23,335 nt of DNA, from positions 1 through 23,335 of the forward strand of contig CAZBJQ010000030.1 of assembly GCA_964492235.1 (NCBI GenBank), written 5' to 3'. This DNA comes from PFL42 sp964492235 (GTDB lineage Bacteria > Chloroflexota > Anaerolineae > Anaerolineales > E44-bin32). The translations under genes and the position numbers were made by a program. The number at the start of each line of letters is the position of its first letter. Within the stretch, counting starts at the first letter, position 1. The notes under the pieces are model-generated. The model was given only the letters and a program-made list of their open reading frames with translations, made no database searches and had not been told where the DNA came from. Shown here piece by piece: positions 15,538 through 23,335 of the stretch.

Positions 15538-16493
15538 CACCCGCCTACTTCTCCCGCCACGTGACTCCAATCGCCGATCCGCTCGATCTCTAGTTCAAGC
15601 GTCACGCCGAACCGCTCTGCCACCGTCCGGCGCGCAAGCTGGATCAGCTCCCAGACATCCGCCGCCGAGGCGCCGCCGAGGTTGACAAAGAAGTTGGCGT
15701 GGACCGGGCTGATCTGCGCCCCTCCCCGCTGCACTCCCATCAACCCTGCGGCCTCAATCAACCTCCCGGCGTGATCCCCTGGCGGATTCTTGAACATCGA
15801 TCCCCAACTCGGGCCGGAGGCTTGCGTCCGCTGCCGCTGCTCGGCGAATGCCGCCAGCCGCTGGCGGCAGACCTGGCGGTCCCCAGGCTCCAGCCGGAAG
15901 GTGGCAGCGAGCACAACAGCCTGGCCGGGATGGTCCTTCAGCCAGGAGCCACGATAGCGATACCCCAGCCGTTCGACCGGCCAGGACTCGCCGCCTCCTG
16001 CGGGTTGCAAGATCTCGGCCATCTCAAGCTGCCCGGCGACATCGCCGCCGAATGCGCCGGCGTTGCCAACCACCGCCCCGCCAACAGTCCCGGGAATCGT
16101 TCCGGCCCACTCCATGCCCGTCAGACCACGCTCGGCCGATCGCCGGGCGACGCTCCCCAGGCTGGCGCCGGATTCGGCCCGGACGGCAGGGCCTTCGTCT
16201 CGGGTCAGGAAGCTCACCTCAGCTGCCTTGTTCAAGACCACCACCTGCCGCACGCCGGCGTCGGCCACCAGAACGTTCGAACCGCCCCCCAGGACGAGGA
16301 AGCCGACCTGGTTCTTCCACAGCCATGCCGCGGCGCGGGCCAACCTCTCGCCAGAGCGGACCGTGACCAGCAGATCTGCTGCGCCGCCCACCCTGGCCGC
16401 GGTATACCGGGCCAGGGAGGCACGCCTCTCGACTCGAGCGAAGCCTTCGGCCCTGAGACCTGCAGCGACCGTATCGGCATCCCATGCGGGCAT
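15537..16493 (-). CDS. murB: UDP-N-acetylenolpyruvoylglucosamine reductase
   Basis: A 318-aa FAD enzyme that reduces UDP-GlcNAc-enolpyruvate to UDP-MurNAc. The N-terminal FAD-binding part shows RVGGAADLLV and LGGGSNVLVAD; GMEWAGTIPGTVGGAVVGNAGAF follows. The catalytic pattern YRYRGSWL, the proton-donor serine in GSMFKNP and the C-terminal glutamate in LELEIERIG are present. The compact length and GSMFKNP suggest a type II MurB, which lacks an E. coli-like insertion. The ATG at 16493 overlaps the stop of the 58-aa upstream gene by 1 nt (TAATG), so its translation is probably coupled to that small gene. Confidence 0.96.
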   Translation of the reverse strand: MPAWDADTVAAGLRAEGFARVERRASLARYTAARVGGAADLLVTVRSGERLARAAAWLWKNQVGFLVLGGGSNVLVADAGVRQVVVLNKAAEVSFLTRDEGPAVRAESGASLGSVARRSAERGLTGMEWAGTIPGTVGGAVVGNAGAFGGDVAGQLEMAEILQPAGGGESWPVERLGYRYRGSWLKDHPGQAVVLAATFRLEPGDRQVCRQRLAAFAEQRQRTQASGPSWGSMFKNPPGDHAGRLIEAAGLMGVQRGGAQISPVHANFFVNLGGASAADVWELIQLARRTVAERFGVTLELEIERIGDWSHVAGEVGG

Positions 16494-16669
16494 TACAGCC
16501 GGCGAACCCTCTCAATCAGCTTGGACAAGACCTGACGATCGGGCGGTCCGTCCAACTCAAGAGCAGCAATCGTCCCCTGCCCCGCGACAGAGGCTTTCTT
16601 AGCTGCCAGGCGCAACTTGAGTTCCATGCGTCGGTCGGCTTCGAACAGTCGGCGATTATCCTTCGGCAT
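16493..16669 (-). CDS. Unknown 58-aa small protein between murC and murB
   Basis: A short gene I do not recognise. It begins at an ATG at 16669 with an excellent ribosome site, AGGAGG about 6 nt upstream and lying inside the end of murC, which it overlaps by 14 nt. Its TAA overlaps the murB ATG by 1 nt. The protein is basic and probably helical: an N-terminal charged stretch MPKDNRRLFEADRRMEL, a small Gly-containing middle (VAGQGT) and a C-terminal helix ending LIERVRRL. There is no membrane segment or cysteine. Coupling at both ends and the strong ribosome site argue that it is translated. It could be a small divisome or Mur-complex accessory, or merely a coupling leader for murB. Confidence 0.72.
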   Translation of the reverse strand: MPKDNRRLFEADRRMELKLRLAAKKASVAGQGTIAALELDGPPDRQVLSKLIERVRRL

Positions 16670-18029
16670 GCTGGCCTCCTTCCCTCAGGCGCAATTCCTC
16701 CAACAAGATCTGTCCAATCCGGTTGCCGTCGCCGGCGCTCAGCGTGACGACCAGGCTTCTCGGCTGTACTTCGCCAACCAAGACCTGCGCGCTCTGCTCG
16801 ATCGATCCCGTGTAACGACAGTCGGGATGCTCGACACGCTCTGCCAGACCCCGGCCGGTCGTCGTTCCGTCAGCGTTCTCCCGCGCGGCGAAAACATCGG
16901 TGATCAGCACATGGTCGGCTGCGGCGAAGGATGCGGCGAAGTCGTTCATGAGGACCCGCAGCCGCGAGTAGGTGTGCGGCTGGAATACCGCCCAGATCGT
17001 GCGCTCCGGGTAGCGTTGCCGCAGCCCTGCCAGCGTGGCCCGGATCTCTGACGGGTGATGGGCATAGTCGTCGAGGACGATCACCCCGGACGCCTCTCCG
17101 ATGACCTCGCTGCGCCGGCTTGCCCCTCGATACCCTGTCAGGGCGTCGCGGGCGGTGCCGAACGCCACCCCGGCCGCATCGGTCGCCGCCAGGGCCGCCA
17201 GCACGTTCCGGACGTTGTGCTCACCGGGCAGGCGTGTCCGGACAAGCCCGACCACTTCCCCGGCGTGCAGCACCAAGAAGTCGGAGCCGCCCGCGGGGTT
17301 GGTTCGAATCTCCTCCGCCCGCCAGTCGGCCTGCGGGCCGAGTCCATAGCTGGTTCTCTTGGCCGTGCAACGCAGGGCCATCGCTCCGGGGTCGTCGGCG
17401 CAGACAATCACCACCCGCTGCACTTGGTCGACGAATGCCTGGAAGGCGGCGTGAAACTCCTCAGGTGTCGGGAAGCAATCAGGGTGGTCATGCTCGACAC
17501 TGGTCACGACGGCGATCTCCGGCTTCAGCCCGAGGAATGCACGGTCATACTCATCGGCCTCGATTACGAATGCTTTCCCTGATCCGGCGTGCGCATTGGT
17601 GCCGAAGTCCAACAGCACGCCGCCGACAATGAAGCTTGGGTCGAGTTTGGCCTCCGACAGAATCCAGGCGACCAGCCCGCTGGTCGTGGTCTTGCCGTGC
17701 GTCCCGGCGACGGCGATCACCCGGTAGCCGTCGGTGAGTTCGCCCAGGAAGGACCGACGGCGCACCACGGGCAGACCGGCGGCGCGGGCCGCGATCACCT
17801 CGGGGTTCTCCGCCAGGATGGCGGAAGACACCAGCACCACATCGGCCCCGGCCACGTTCTCCGCCTGATGCTTGTAGGCGATCGGTACGCCGAGCGATTC
17901 CAGCGACTGCGAATACGCCGACGGCGCTTGATCCGATCCGGTCACGATTTCCCCACGTTCGGCTAGCACCCTTGCGATGGCTGACATGCCTGCTCCACCA
18001 ATCCCCACAAAATGGAACCTGCGTTTCAT
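16656..18029 (-). CDS. murC: UDP-N-acetylmuramate--L-alanine ligase
   Basis: A 457-aa Mur ligase that adds L-alanine to UDP-MurNAc. The N-terminal Rossmann motif GIGGAGMSA binds the UDP substrate, the ATP loop GTHGKTTT is at residues 109-116, and EADEYDRAFL and SVEHDHPD are MurC-type central motifs. LDDYAHHPSEI and VFQPHTYSRL in the C-terminal domain are also MurC-specific. The ATG at 18029 overlaps the stop of the CvpA-like gene (ATGA). The 3' end overlaps the 58-aa small gene. Confidence 0.98.
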   Translation of the reverse strand: MKRRFHFVGIGGAGMSAIARVLAERGEIVTGSDQAPSAYSQSLESLGVPIAYKHQAENVAGADVVLVSSAILAENPEVIAARAAGLPVVRRRSFLGELTDGYRVIAVAGTHGKTTTSGLVAWILSEAKLDPSFIVGGVLLDFGTNAHAGSGKAFVIEADEYDRAFLGLKPEIAVVTSVEHDHPDCFPTPEEFHAAFQAFVDQVQRVVIVCADDPGAMALRCTAKRTSYGLGPQADWRAEEIRTNPAGGSDFLVLHAGEVVGLVRTRLPGEHNVRNVLAALAATDAAGVAFGTARDALTGYRGASRRSEVIGEASGVIVLDDYAHHPSEIRATLAGLRQRYPERTIWAVFQPHTYSRLRVLMNDFAASFAAADHVLITDVFAARENADGTTTGRGLAERVEHPDCRYTGSIEQSAQVLVGEVQPRSLVVTLSAGDGNRIGQILLEELRLREGGQHAEG

Positions 18030-18559
18030 ACAAACACGACGATGATCAGGATCGAGACGGCTGCGACGGCGAAATACACGTATGGAATGGTCAGGATCGC
18101 CGGAGGCATGTAGTCCATCATCGCCTGAAGCTGCACGGCAAGCTCGCTGCCCTCGGCAGGTGCGGTGATCAAGTCGGTCGGATACCCGGTCAGGTGCAGG
18201 TAGAAGAGCACCGACCCTGCCAGCAGATAGCCGTTCAGGATGCCGACGACCAGCCCGAGCAAGATCCCTTCAATCCGTTCTCGCGCCAGCTTGCCCTGCA
18301 GCGCCGACAGCCGAGGCGATTGGTATCCGGCAAATGCCAGGACCAGGACCGGGAGCGTCAACAGGATCAGTTGTGTGCCCGGCGGTTCGGTGCCGAGCAG
18401 GGTCTGATAGAAGGGGACGTAGTTCCCCAGAATCGCGTTGAGGAACAGGGCCAGCACCAGGGCGCTGGTCACAAGCACTTCCTTCGACCAGCCGCGCATG
18501 GCGCCGATCACGGCAAACAGGACGACGAAGACCCAGAACAACACCAGCAAGCTAACCAC
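18026..18559 (-). CDS. CvpA-like integral membrane protein
   Basis: A 177-aa hydrophobic protein with about five membrane helices (roughly 4-20, 27-47, 63-80, 97-121 and 155-176). The helix 1-loop-helix 2 pattern (FAVIGAMRGWSKEVL) resembles the CvpA family, named for colicin V production in E. coli but of unclear general role. The GTG start at 18559 overlaps the end of murG by 8 nt. The frame is open further upstream inside murG, but those residues are not membrane-like. Its stop overlaps murC. Being locked between murG and murC suggests a role tied to the envelope, but the function is not shown. Confidence 0.7.
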   Translation of the reverse strand: MVSLLVLFWVFVVLFAVIGAMRGWSKEVLVTSALVLALFLNAILGNYVPFYQTLLGTEPPGTQLILLTLPVLVLAFAGYQSPRLSALQGKLARERIEGILLGLVVGILNGYLLAGSVLFYLHLTGYPTDLITAPAEGSELAVQLQAMMDYMPPAILTIPYVYFAVAAVSILIIVVFV

Positions 18560-19655
18560 CGGGCCGGCCTTTCTCTCCCACCAGCCGTTCGACCTCGGCC
18601 GCGATCTCGGCAGCAGCACCCGGCCTGGCGAGGCTCGACATCGCAGTGCGCATGTGTTCGAGAAGCGCGGGGTCGGAGAGCAGGTTGTGTATCGTCGGCA
18701 GCAGAAGGCGCCCGAGATCTGAGTCCTCCAGGCAAACGGCCCCGCCGTGTGCGGCCAGGTAGTCGGCATTCACTCTCTGGTAGCGCCAGGCATAGGGATA
18801 GGGCACCAGCACGGCGGGCAGCCCAAAGAGCGGGAGCTCACCCAGCGTCGAGGCGCCGGCCCGGGCGACGGCAAGGTCAGCTGCAGCCAGAGCCATTCCC
18901 ATTTCCTCGTGCAGGTAGGCAAACGCCCGATAGCGACCGGCCAGGCGCTGGGGCAACCGGCGCTGGTAAGGCCCGGTGCGAGGCCAGTCGAGTGTGCCCG
19001 TGATGTGGATCACCTGCCCGAACTCGAGCACGTCGGCGAGACTAGCCCAGAGCGCTTCGTTGATCGATCGTGCTCCCTTGCTCCCGCCGAATACCAGCAC
19101 GGTTGAGGTGGATGCTTCCAGCTGGAAATGCGCCTTCGCCGACCGGCGATCGATCCCCTGCAGTTCCGGTCTTGTAGGGTAGCCCGTGACGACTGTGCGC
19201 TTCCCGCCGGGCAGGCGGGCCTGCACATCGGAGGCGCTGACTGCAACCGTGTCGGCCAGCCTGGCCATCAACCGCAAGGCCTGGCCGGGCTCGAGGTCCG
19301 GGATGTACACCAGCTTGGGGACGCGGCGAGCCGCCAGGGCCACCGGCACGCCCACATAGCCTCCCGTGAGCAGGATGGCATCTGGCTGATAACCAGCGAC
19401 GATCCGCCGCGCGGCGGCGATGCCGCGGGCGAGCTGGACCAGGTTGCCGGGGAGGGCCTTCCACCCGACCCCGTGCAGCCCCGCCGCCGGAACCGTCACG
19501 AAGCGCACGCCGGCGCGTTTCACCAAGGGAGCCTCCATGCCTCCCTCGGACCCGGCCCAGAGCACATCAACGCTCCGATCGAGGGCGGCGATGATGGCCA
19601 AGGCGGGATACACGCCTCCGCCGGTTCCGCCAGCCGATACCAACAGGCGAGACAT
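18552..19655 (-). CDS. murG: UDP-GlcNAc transferase MurG (lipid II synthesis)
   Basis: A 367-aa GT-B glycosyltransferase that adds GlcNAc to lipid I on the inner face of the membrane. Motifs are the N-terminal G loop SAGGTGGGVYPAL, a middle LLTGGYVGVPVAL, and C-terminal GGSKGARSIN and ARAGASTLGEL, followed by LVPYPYAWRYQRVNA. The last segment usually has His-Gln in this family; here it is RYQ. The ATG at 19655 gives the family start; a GGAGG lies rather far upstream (about 15 nt). A second ATG 14 codons earlier adds a basic non-family extension. Either way the 5' end overlaps ftsW by at least 89 nt. Confidence 0.94.
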   Translation of the reverse strand: MSRLLVSAGGTGGGVYPALAIIAALDRSVDVLWAGSEGGMEAPLVKRAGVRFVTVPAAGLHGVGWKALPGNLVQLARGIAAARRIVAGYQPDAILLTGGYVGVPVALAARRVPKLVYIPDLEPGQALRLMARLADTVAVSASDVQARLPGGKRTVVTGYPTRPELQGIDRRSAKAHFQLEASTSTVLVFGGSKGARSINEALWASLADVLEFGQVIHITGTLDWPRTGPYQRRLPQRLAGRYRAFAYLHEEMGMALAAADLAVARAGASTLGELPLFGLPAVLVPYPYAWRYQRVNADYLAAHGGAVCLEDSDLGRLLLPTIHNLLSDPALLEHMRTAMSSLARPGAAAEIAAEVERLVGEKGRPGG

Positions 19656-20802
19656 ACGTCTTCGCTTGAACCTCCACGCTCTTCCTTCGAGCGGCATTGA
19701 GCAGGAACCCGGTGGCCGTCAGCGTAACGACCAGGCTTGACCCTCCATAGCTGAAGAAAGGAAGCGCATTCCCGGCAAACGGCAGCAGCCCAAGAAGCAC
19801 GGACATGTTGACCAGCGCTTCGACGGCGATCCACACGGTCACACCGCTGGCCAAGAGCATGGTCAGCCGGTCGGGTGCGTTCATGGCGACTTTGAAGCCG
19901 CGCCAAAGGAAGACCCAGAACAACACCAGCACCAACAGCGCCCCGATCAGACCCAGCTCCTCGCCAATTACGGCGAAGATGCTGTCGGTATGCGGCGCCG
20001 GCAGCAGGCCGAACTTCTCCCGGCTTGCCCCCAGCCCGCGTCCGATGATTCCCCCGGCATAGAACGCCTGCAGCGAGTGTTGGACGTGGTACGACGCCTG
20101 CTCGATGTTGATCAGGCCAGACATATAGTCCGCCCAACGCTCTCGACCGGTATTGGTGATCCGCACCAACAAATAGGCCACAAAGGCGCCACCGGCCGAG
20201 ATGAACAGCGCCTGCGAGATCCTGGCGCCGGCCAGGTAGAACATCACCAGGGCGACGATGGCTACGGTCAGGACCGCGCTCAAATCCGGCTGGAGCAGGA
20301 TCATGCTGTCGATGATCGCGATCAGCATCAGCAGCGGGATGAAGCCGTAGCCCCACTCCGCCAGACGGTTCCCCTTCGACTCCATCCAGACTGCTAGATA
20401 GATGATGATCGCCAACTTGGCCATCTCGGACGGCTGCACCGATCCGCCCAGGATGGCGCGCCGCGGACCGTCCCCCGAGTTGACCATCAGCACCAGCAGC
20501 AGGGCCAGCATGCTGACCACAAGGATGGGCACCGCCAGGCGTCGAAGCCAGCGGATCGGCATCGACGCCGTCAGGCCCAAGGCGACCAGGCCGATCGCCA
20601 GGTTCCCCAGCTGACGGCGAAAGAGGGCGTTGGTGTCTCCGTACAGGCGGAAGGACACGTCCCAGCTGGCCGAGTACACCATCACCATGCCGAAGGCAAT
20701 CATGACGAATACCAGGGCCAGCATCCACAGGTCCATGCCGAGCAGCCGGCGGCTTCTGGGAGTGGGAGCCTTGACAGGCCTGGCTCGCGACGTGGTCTCC
20801 AC
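19567..20802 (-). CDS. ftsW: SEDS glycosyltransferase FtsW
   Basis: A 411-aa SEDS-family polytopic membrane protein that polymerises glycan strands at the septum. It has about ten membrane helices. Characteristic segments are SVQPSEMAKLAIIIYLA, LLQPDLSAVLTV and GRGLGASREKFGLLPAPHTDSIFAVIGEELG, then FFSYGGSSLVVTL near the C terminus. The position in a dcw cluster favours FtsW over RodA. The GTG at 20802 overlaps the murD stop by 1 nt, with AGGAG 6 nt upstream. The C terminus is unusual: about 30 arginine-rich residues beyond the last helix run out of frame into murG. Confidence 0.93.
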   Translation of the reverse strand: METTSRARPVKAPTPRSRRLLGMDLWMLALVFVMIAFGMVMVYSASWDVSFRLYGDTNALFRRQLGNLAIGLVALGLTASMPIRWLRRLAVPILVVSMLALLLVLMVNSGDGPRRAILGGSVQPSEMAKLAIIIYLAVWMESKGNRLAEWGYGFIPLLMLIAIIDSMILLQPDLSAVLTVAIVALVMFYLAGARISQALFISAGGAFVAYLLVRITNTGRERWADYMSGLINIEQASYHVQHSLQAFYAGGIIGRGLGASREKFGLLPAPHTDSIFAVIGEELGLIGALLVLVLFWVFLWRGFKVAMNAPDRLTMLLASGVTVWIAVEALVNMSVLLGLLPFAGNALPFFSYGGSSLVVTLTATGFLLNAARRKSVEVQAKTYVSPVGIGWRNRRRRVSRLGHHRRPRSER

Positions 20803-22187
20803 TACAGCTCCTGCACCATCGCTCGAAAGGCCGCGCCGCGGGCCTCGAAGTCCGAGAACTCATCGAATGACGTCCCACCTGGCGAGAGCAGGACGACGTC
20901 TCCGGCTTCAGCCCGTCGGGCTGCGGCCACGACCGCCTCGCGCAGCGTCCGGCACTGGTCGATGCTCGCCAGCCGTCCGCCATCCTTGCGCTTGAGGGCT
21001 GATTCCACGGCGCGCAGGATCTTCCCCGCCGCCTCACCGAACAGCACGAGGTGCTCGACCCGTCGCGTGACCAGGTCGGCGAAATCCTCCCAAGGCAGGT
21101 CCTTGTCCCGCCCCCCGGCAAGCAGCACAATCGGCACCTCGAAGGCCCGAATGGCGGCCATGGCGCGTTCGGGTGCGGTCCCGATCGAATCGTTGTACCA
21201 GTCGACATCGTGCAGGCGGCGGACGAATTCCAGTCGGTGCGCCACGCCCTGGAAGTCCCGGACTGCGGCCACCATGGCTCCGGGCGGGATTCGGGCCGCA
21301 GCCGCGATGGCACACGCCCCAAGTACATTCAACCGGTTGTGCTCACCCCGCAGTTGGATGTCGCTCAGCGGGAGCAGGTCAGACTCCTGGCCGTCCATCC
21401 GCATCCGGATCCATCCATCATGGATGTACGTCCCTTGCTCCCCGCGGTCCGTCCGGCCAAAGGACAGCAGCCCACCCTGCACCTTCCGTCGCAGGGACCA
21501 CGCACCCTGGTCCTCCCGCCCTAGCACCGCCGTCCCGGATGCCTGTTGATACTCCAGGATGCGGGCCTTGGCGGCGGTGTAAGCCTGCATCGTGTGGTGG
21601 CGATCCAGGTGGTTGGGTGTGACATTCAGGACGGCGGCGATGCGCAGGCTGCTGCTCATCAGCTCCAGCTGGAAGGAGGACAGCTCCAGCACAATCCAGT
21701 CGTTCTCCGTCATCTGCGGAAGCGAGGCCAACAGGGGCTGGCCGATATTGCCCCCGACCCAGGCTCTCGCCCCCGTCGTCTGCATGTGCTCCTCGGCCAT
21801 CCGCCCGACCAACGCCGTCGTTGTCGTCTTGCCCGCCGACCCCGTGATGCCGATGGTGCGCGCCGGGCAGGCTTCGAGAAAGACCTGGGTGTCGTTGGTC
21901 AGGCGGATGCCGGCGGCGGCTGCTTGCTGTGCCAGCGGCAGATCGGCGGGAACCCCGCCGGAAAGGCACAACAAGTCCGCGCCGTCCAGCACCTCGGGCG
22001 GATGGCCTCCGAGCGCAAAGGAGATCGGCAGGTCCGTGAGCTCCTCACACGCCGGGCGCAGTTGCTCGGCCGGCTTGAGGTCACTAACGACGACCCGCGC
22101 TCCGTGTTCGGAGAAATAGCGAGCGGCGGCTTTGCCCTGACGGGCCAGACCCAGCACCACTACTCGCATCCCTTTCCAGTCTTGCAC
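20802..22187 (-). CDS. murD: UDP-N-acetylmuramoylalanine--D-glutamate ligase
   Basis: A 461-aa Mur ligase that adds D-glutamate to UDP-MurNAc-L-Ala. An N-terminal Rossmann-like VLGLARQGKAAARYF binds the substrate, the ATP loop GSAGKTTTT is at residues 116-124, and LELSSFQLE, NVTPNHLDRH and WYNDSIGTAPERA are MurD-type. The C-terminal LLSPGGTSFDEF is the diagnostic MurD ending. The ATP loop reads GSAGK rather than the common GTNGK. The GTG at 22187 with GGAG 5 nt upstream was chosen; an ATG six codons later lacks a well-spaced site, and residues further upstream overlap the 112-aa gene and are not family-like. Confidence 0.96.
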   Translation of the reverse strand: MQDWKGMRVVVLGLARQGKAAARYFSEHGARVVVSDLKPAEQLRPACEELTDLPISFALGGHPPEVLDGADLLCLSGGVPADLPLAQQAAAAGIRLTNDTQVFLEACPARTIGITGSAGKTTTTALVGRMAEEHMQTTGARAWVGGNIGQPLLASLPQMTENDWIVLELSSFQLELMSSSLRIAAVLNVTPNHLDRHHTMQAYTAAKARILEYQQASGTAVLGREDQGAWSLRRKVQGGLLSFGRTDRGEQGTYIHDGWIRMRMDGQESDLLPLSDIQLRGEHNRLNVLGACAIAAAARIPPGAMVAAVRDFQGVAHRLEFVRRLHDVDWYNDSIGTAPERAMAAIRAFEVPIVLLAGGRDKDLPWEDFADLVTRRVEHLVLFGEAAGKILRAVESALKRKDGGRLASIDQCRTLREAVVAAARRAEAGDVVLLSPGGTSFDEFSDFEARGAAFRAMVQEL

Positions 22188-22197
22188 ATCGGCTCCA

Positions 22198-22536
22198 TCA
22201 GGCAGCTTGCTCGTCAACGAACAGCGGCAGGCGCAGTTCGCCTTCCATCTTCGCCTTCGACCGGCGTCCGGTGCGACGGGTGGCGCGCGCAGCCTCGGCC
22301 TGCTTGGGGCGCGCCTCTTCATCCACGCCGATCCACAGGTGTTCGGGCAGGACCATCCGCGCCTGACGAAGTTCGACGCCGGCGATCACCCCTTCCTTGA
22401 TGTCGCACGACTCCGGGTTCACCAGGCAGAGGTTCGGATTGCGTCCGAACTTGTCTCGGTAGAAAGTCGCTGCCCGTTGGACTTTCTCCGGCATGGTACG
22501 ACTGCTGTCATCGAACCAGAGCATTCCGACGCGCAT
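22198..22536 (-). CDS. Unknown 112-aa protein between mraY and murD
   Basis: I cannot assign a function. The N-terminal 70 residues look like a compact folded domain (MRVGMLWFDDSSRTMPEKV, then YRDKFGRNPNLCLVNPESC, then VLPEHLWIGVD). The rest is a basic Ala/Arg/Lys-rich linker (about 73-98) and a short hydrophobic end (ELRLPLF). Two cysteines (37 and 44) are present and no membrane segment. The ATG at 22536 lies 1 nt after the mraY stop, with GAGGAG upstream. The murD GTG follows the stop by 10 nt. Tight placement makes it a real operon member; an envelope role is inferred from position only. Confidence 0.75.
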   Translation of the reverse strand: MRVGMLWFDDSSRTMPEKVQRAATFYRDKFGRNPNLCLVNPESCDIKEGVIAGVELRQARMVLPEHLWIGVDEEARPKQAEAARATRRTGRRSKAKMEGELRLPLFVDEQAA

Positions 22537-22537
22537 C

Positions 22538-23335
22538 TCACTCTCCTCGGAGCAAGGCCAGGGCGACGCCGATCATGACCGCCAGCAGATTGACGAGCCA
22601 GAACCTCTGCACCACCTGGGTCTCGCTCCATCCGATCAATTCGAAGTGATGCTGCAGGGGCGCCATCTTGAACAGCCGGCGACCCTTGGTGAGTCTGAAG
22701 TAGGCGATTTGCAGGATGACGCTCAAGGTCACGCTCACCGGAATGATGGCGATCACCGGCAGCAGGATGGCGCGTCCGGTCATCAGCGCCACCACGGACA
22801 GCGTCGCGCCCAAGGAGAGTGACCCGGTGTCGCCCATGAAGAGCTCGGCGGGGTGGACGTTGTACCAGAGGAAAGCGAAGACGGCCCCCACGAGCGTGAA
22901 GCAGAAGCGCATCAGGAATACCTGCCCCAGGAGCATGGCGATGACGCCGTAGGCGGCGAAGGCGGTGGCCGCGATCAGCCCCGCCAGGCCGTCCAGGCCG
23001 TCCGTCAGGTTCACGGAGTTGCTGCCGGAGACAATGATGAACACCGCGAAGGGGATGTACCAGATGCCGAGATCGATCTCGGCTGGATAGTTCGGGATGA
23101 AGAGGTCGGGAACCTGCAGCCCGTACTTGAGGCCCACGGCGGCGACCAAGGCAATCACGATCTGCCACGTGAACTTCATTCGGACCGACATGCCCATGCC
23201 GCGCCGTTGTCCACGCACCCCCTCCCAGTCATCGATCGCCCCGAGCACACCGAAGGCGACCATCACCATCAACGGTAATAAGACGGCCCGCCCGATGACA
23301 TCCAGATCACTGACGATTGAAACCAAGTTCAGCAC
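22538..23335 (-). CDS. mraY: Phospho-MurNAc-pentapeptide transferase MraY (5' truncated)
   Basis: The C-terminal 265 residues of MraY, which transfers phospho-MurNAc-pentapeptide to undecaprenyl phosphate to make lipid I. The frame is open through the right edge, so roughly the first 60-100 residues lie outside the window. Visible motifs are AIDDWEGVRG (with the aspartate pair), NSVNLTDGLDGLAG, FMGDTGSLSLG (catalytic Asp and Mg site) and the histidine motif PLQHHFELIGW. Several membrane helices separate them. It is the first gene of the cluster seen here; any mraZ, rsmH or ftsI genes would lie further right. Confidence 0.97.
   Translation of the reverse strand: MLNLVSIVSDLDVIGRAVLLPLMVMVAFGVLGAIDDWEGVRGQRRGMGMSVRMKFTWQIVIALVAAVGLKYGLQVPDLFIPNYPAEIDLGIWYIPFAVFIIVSGSNSVNLTDGLDGLAGLIAATAFAAYGVIAMLLGQVFLMRFCFTLVGAVFAFLWYNVHPAELFMGDTGSLSLGATLSVVALMTGRAILLPVIAIIPVSVTLSVILQIAYFRLTKGRRLFKMAPLQHHFELIGWSETQVVQRFWLVNLLAVMIGVALALLRGE

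Noticed and set aside
16271..16282. GAACGTTCGAAC palindromic stretch inside murB, considered as a LexA-like site
   Set aside because: It lacks the 4-nt spacer of the SOS box and lies within coding sequence; probably chance.
19520..21328. 602-codon minus-strand frame overlapping murD, ftsW and murG
   Set aside because: It is an alternative frame of three certain genes; composition is Arg/Pro/Gly-rich shadow sequence with no domain.

Overview
The window looks like a chromosomal segment of a GC-rich, B12-using bacterium with a peptidoglycan wall, most likely a member of the Chloroflexota (Anaerolineae-like). This is an inference from three things: a class II ribonucleotide reductase downstream of a division and cell-wall cluster, frequent GTG starts, and a Gram-positive-type PgpH-YbeY-DgkA block. 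No single marker proves the taxon. I see no rRNA, tRNA, CRISPR array, insertion sequence or phage gene. Coding density is very high.

Plus-strand block (3-6397). The 3' part of a PgpH-type HD phosphodiesterase gene runs in from the left edge and overlaps ybeY, which is followed by a DgkA-type lipid kinase. A recognisable sigma70-like promoter (TTGTCA, 17 bp, CATAAT) then precedes a large histidine kinase with three GAF domains and one PAS domain and no adjacent response regulator. Next comes a two-gene base-excision-repair unit: an endonuclease IV homologue whose stop overlaps the start of an Fe-S uracil-DNA glycosylase. About 180 bp of non-coding DNA separates this from the convergent minus-strand genes.

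Minus-strand nucleotide block (6579-10894). Read right to left, an extended -10 promoter is followed by a sequence resembling a Gram-positive LexA (SOS) box, then nrdR, then nrdJ. A probable terminator comes next, then a 116-residue unknown protein and a deoxynucleoside kinase. De novo synthesis, its repressor and salvage of deoxynucleotides thus sit together.

Minus-strand dcw block (11090-23335). Read right to left: mraY (5' end outside the window), an unknown 112-aa gene, murD, ftsW, murG, a CvpA-like membrane protein, murC, a 58-aa unknown small gene, murB, ddl, ftsQ, ftsA, ftsZ. Nearly all junctions overlap or are 1-4 nt apart, so this is a tightly coupled operon making the peptidoglycan precursor and the division machinery. 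The ftsZ end is followed by three successive inverted repeats before the nrdR promoter.

Most of the content is orthodox. The observations most worth a second look are the hidden 58-aa gene between murC and murB, the two other unknown genes in these operons, the SOS-like box in front of nrdR-nrdJ, the endonuclease IV and UDG pair, and the stacked hairpins after ftsZ.
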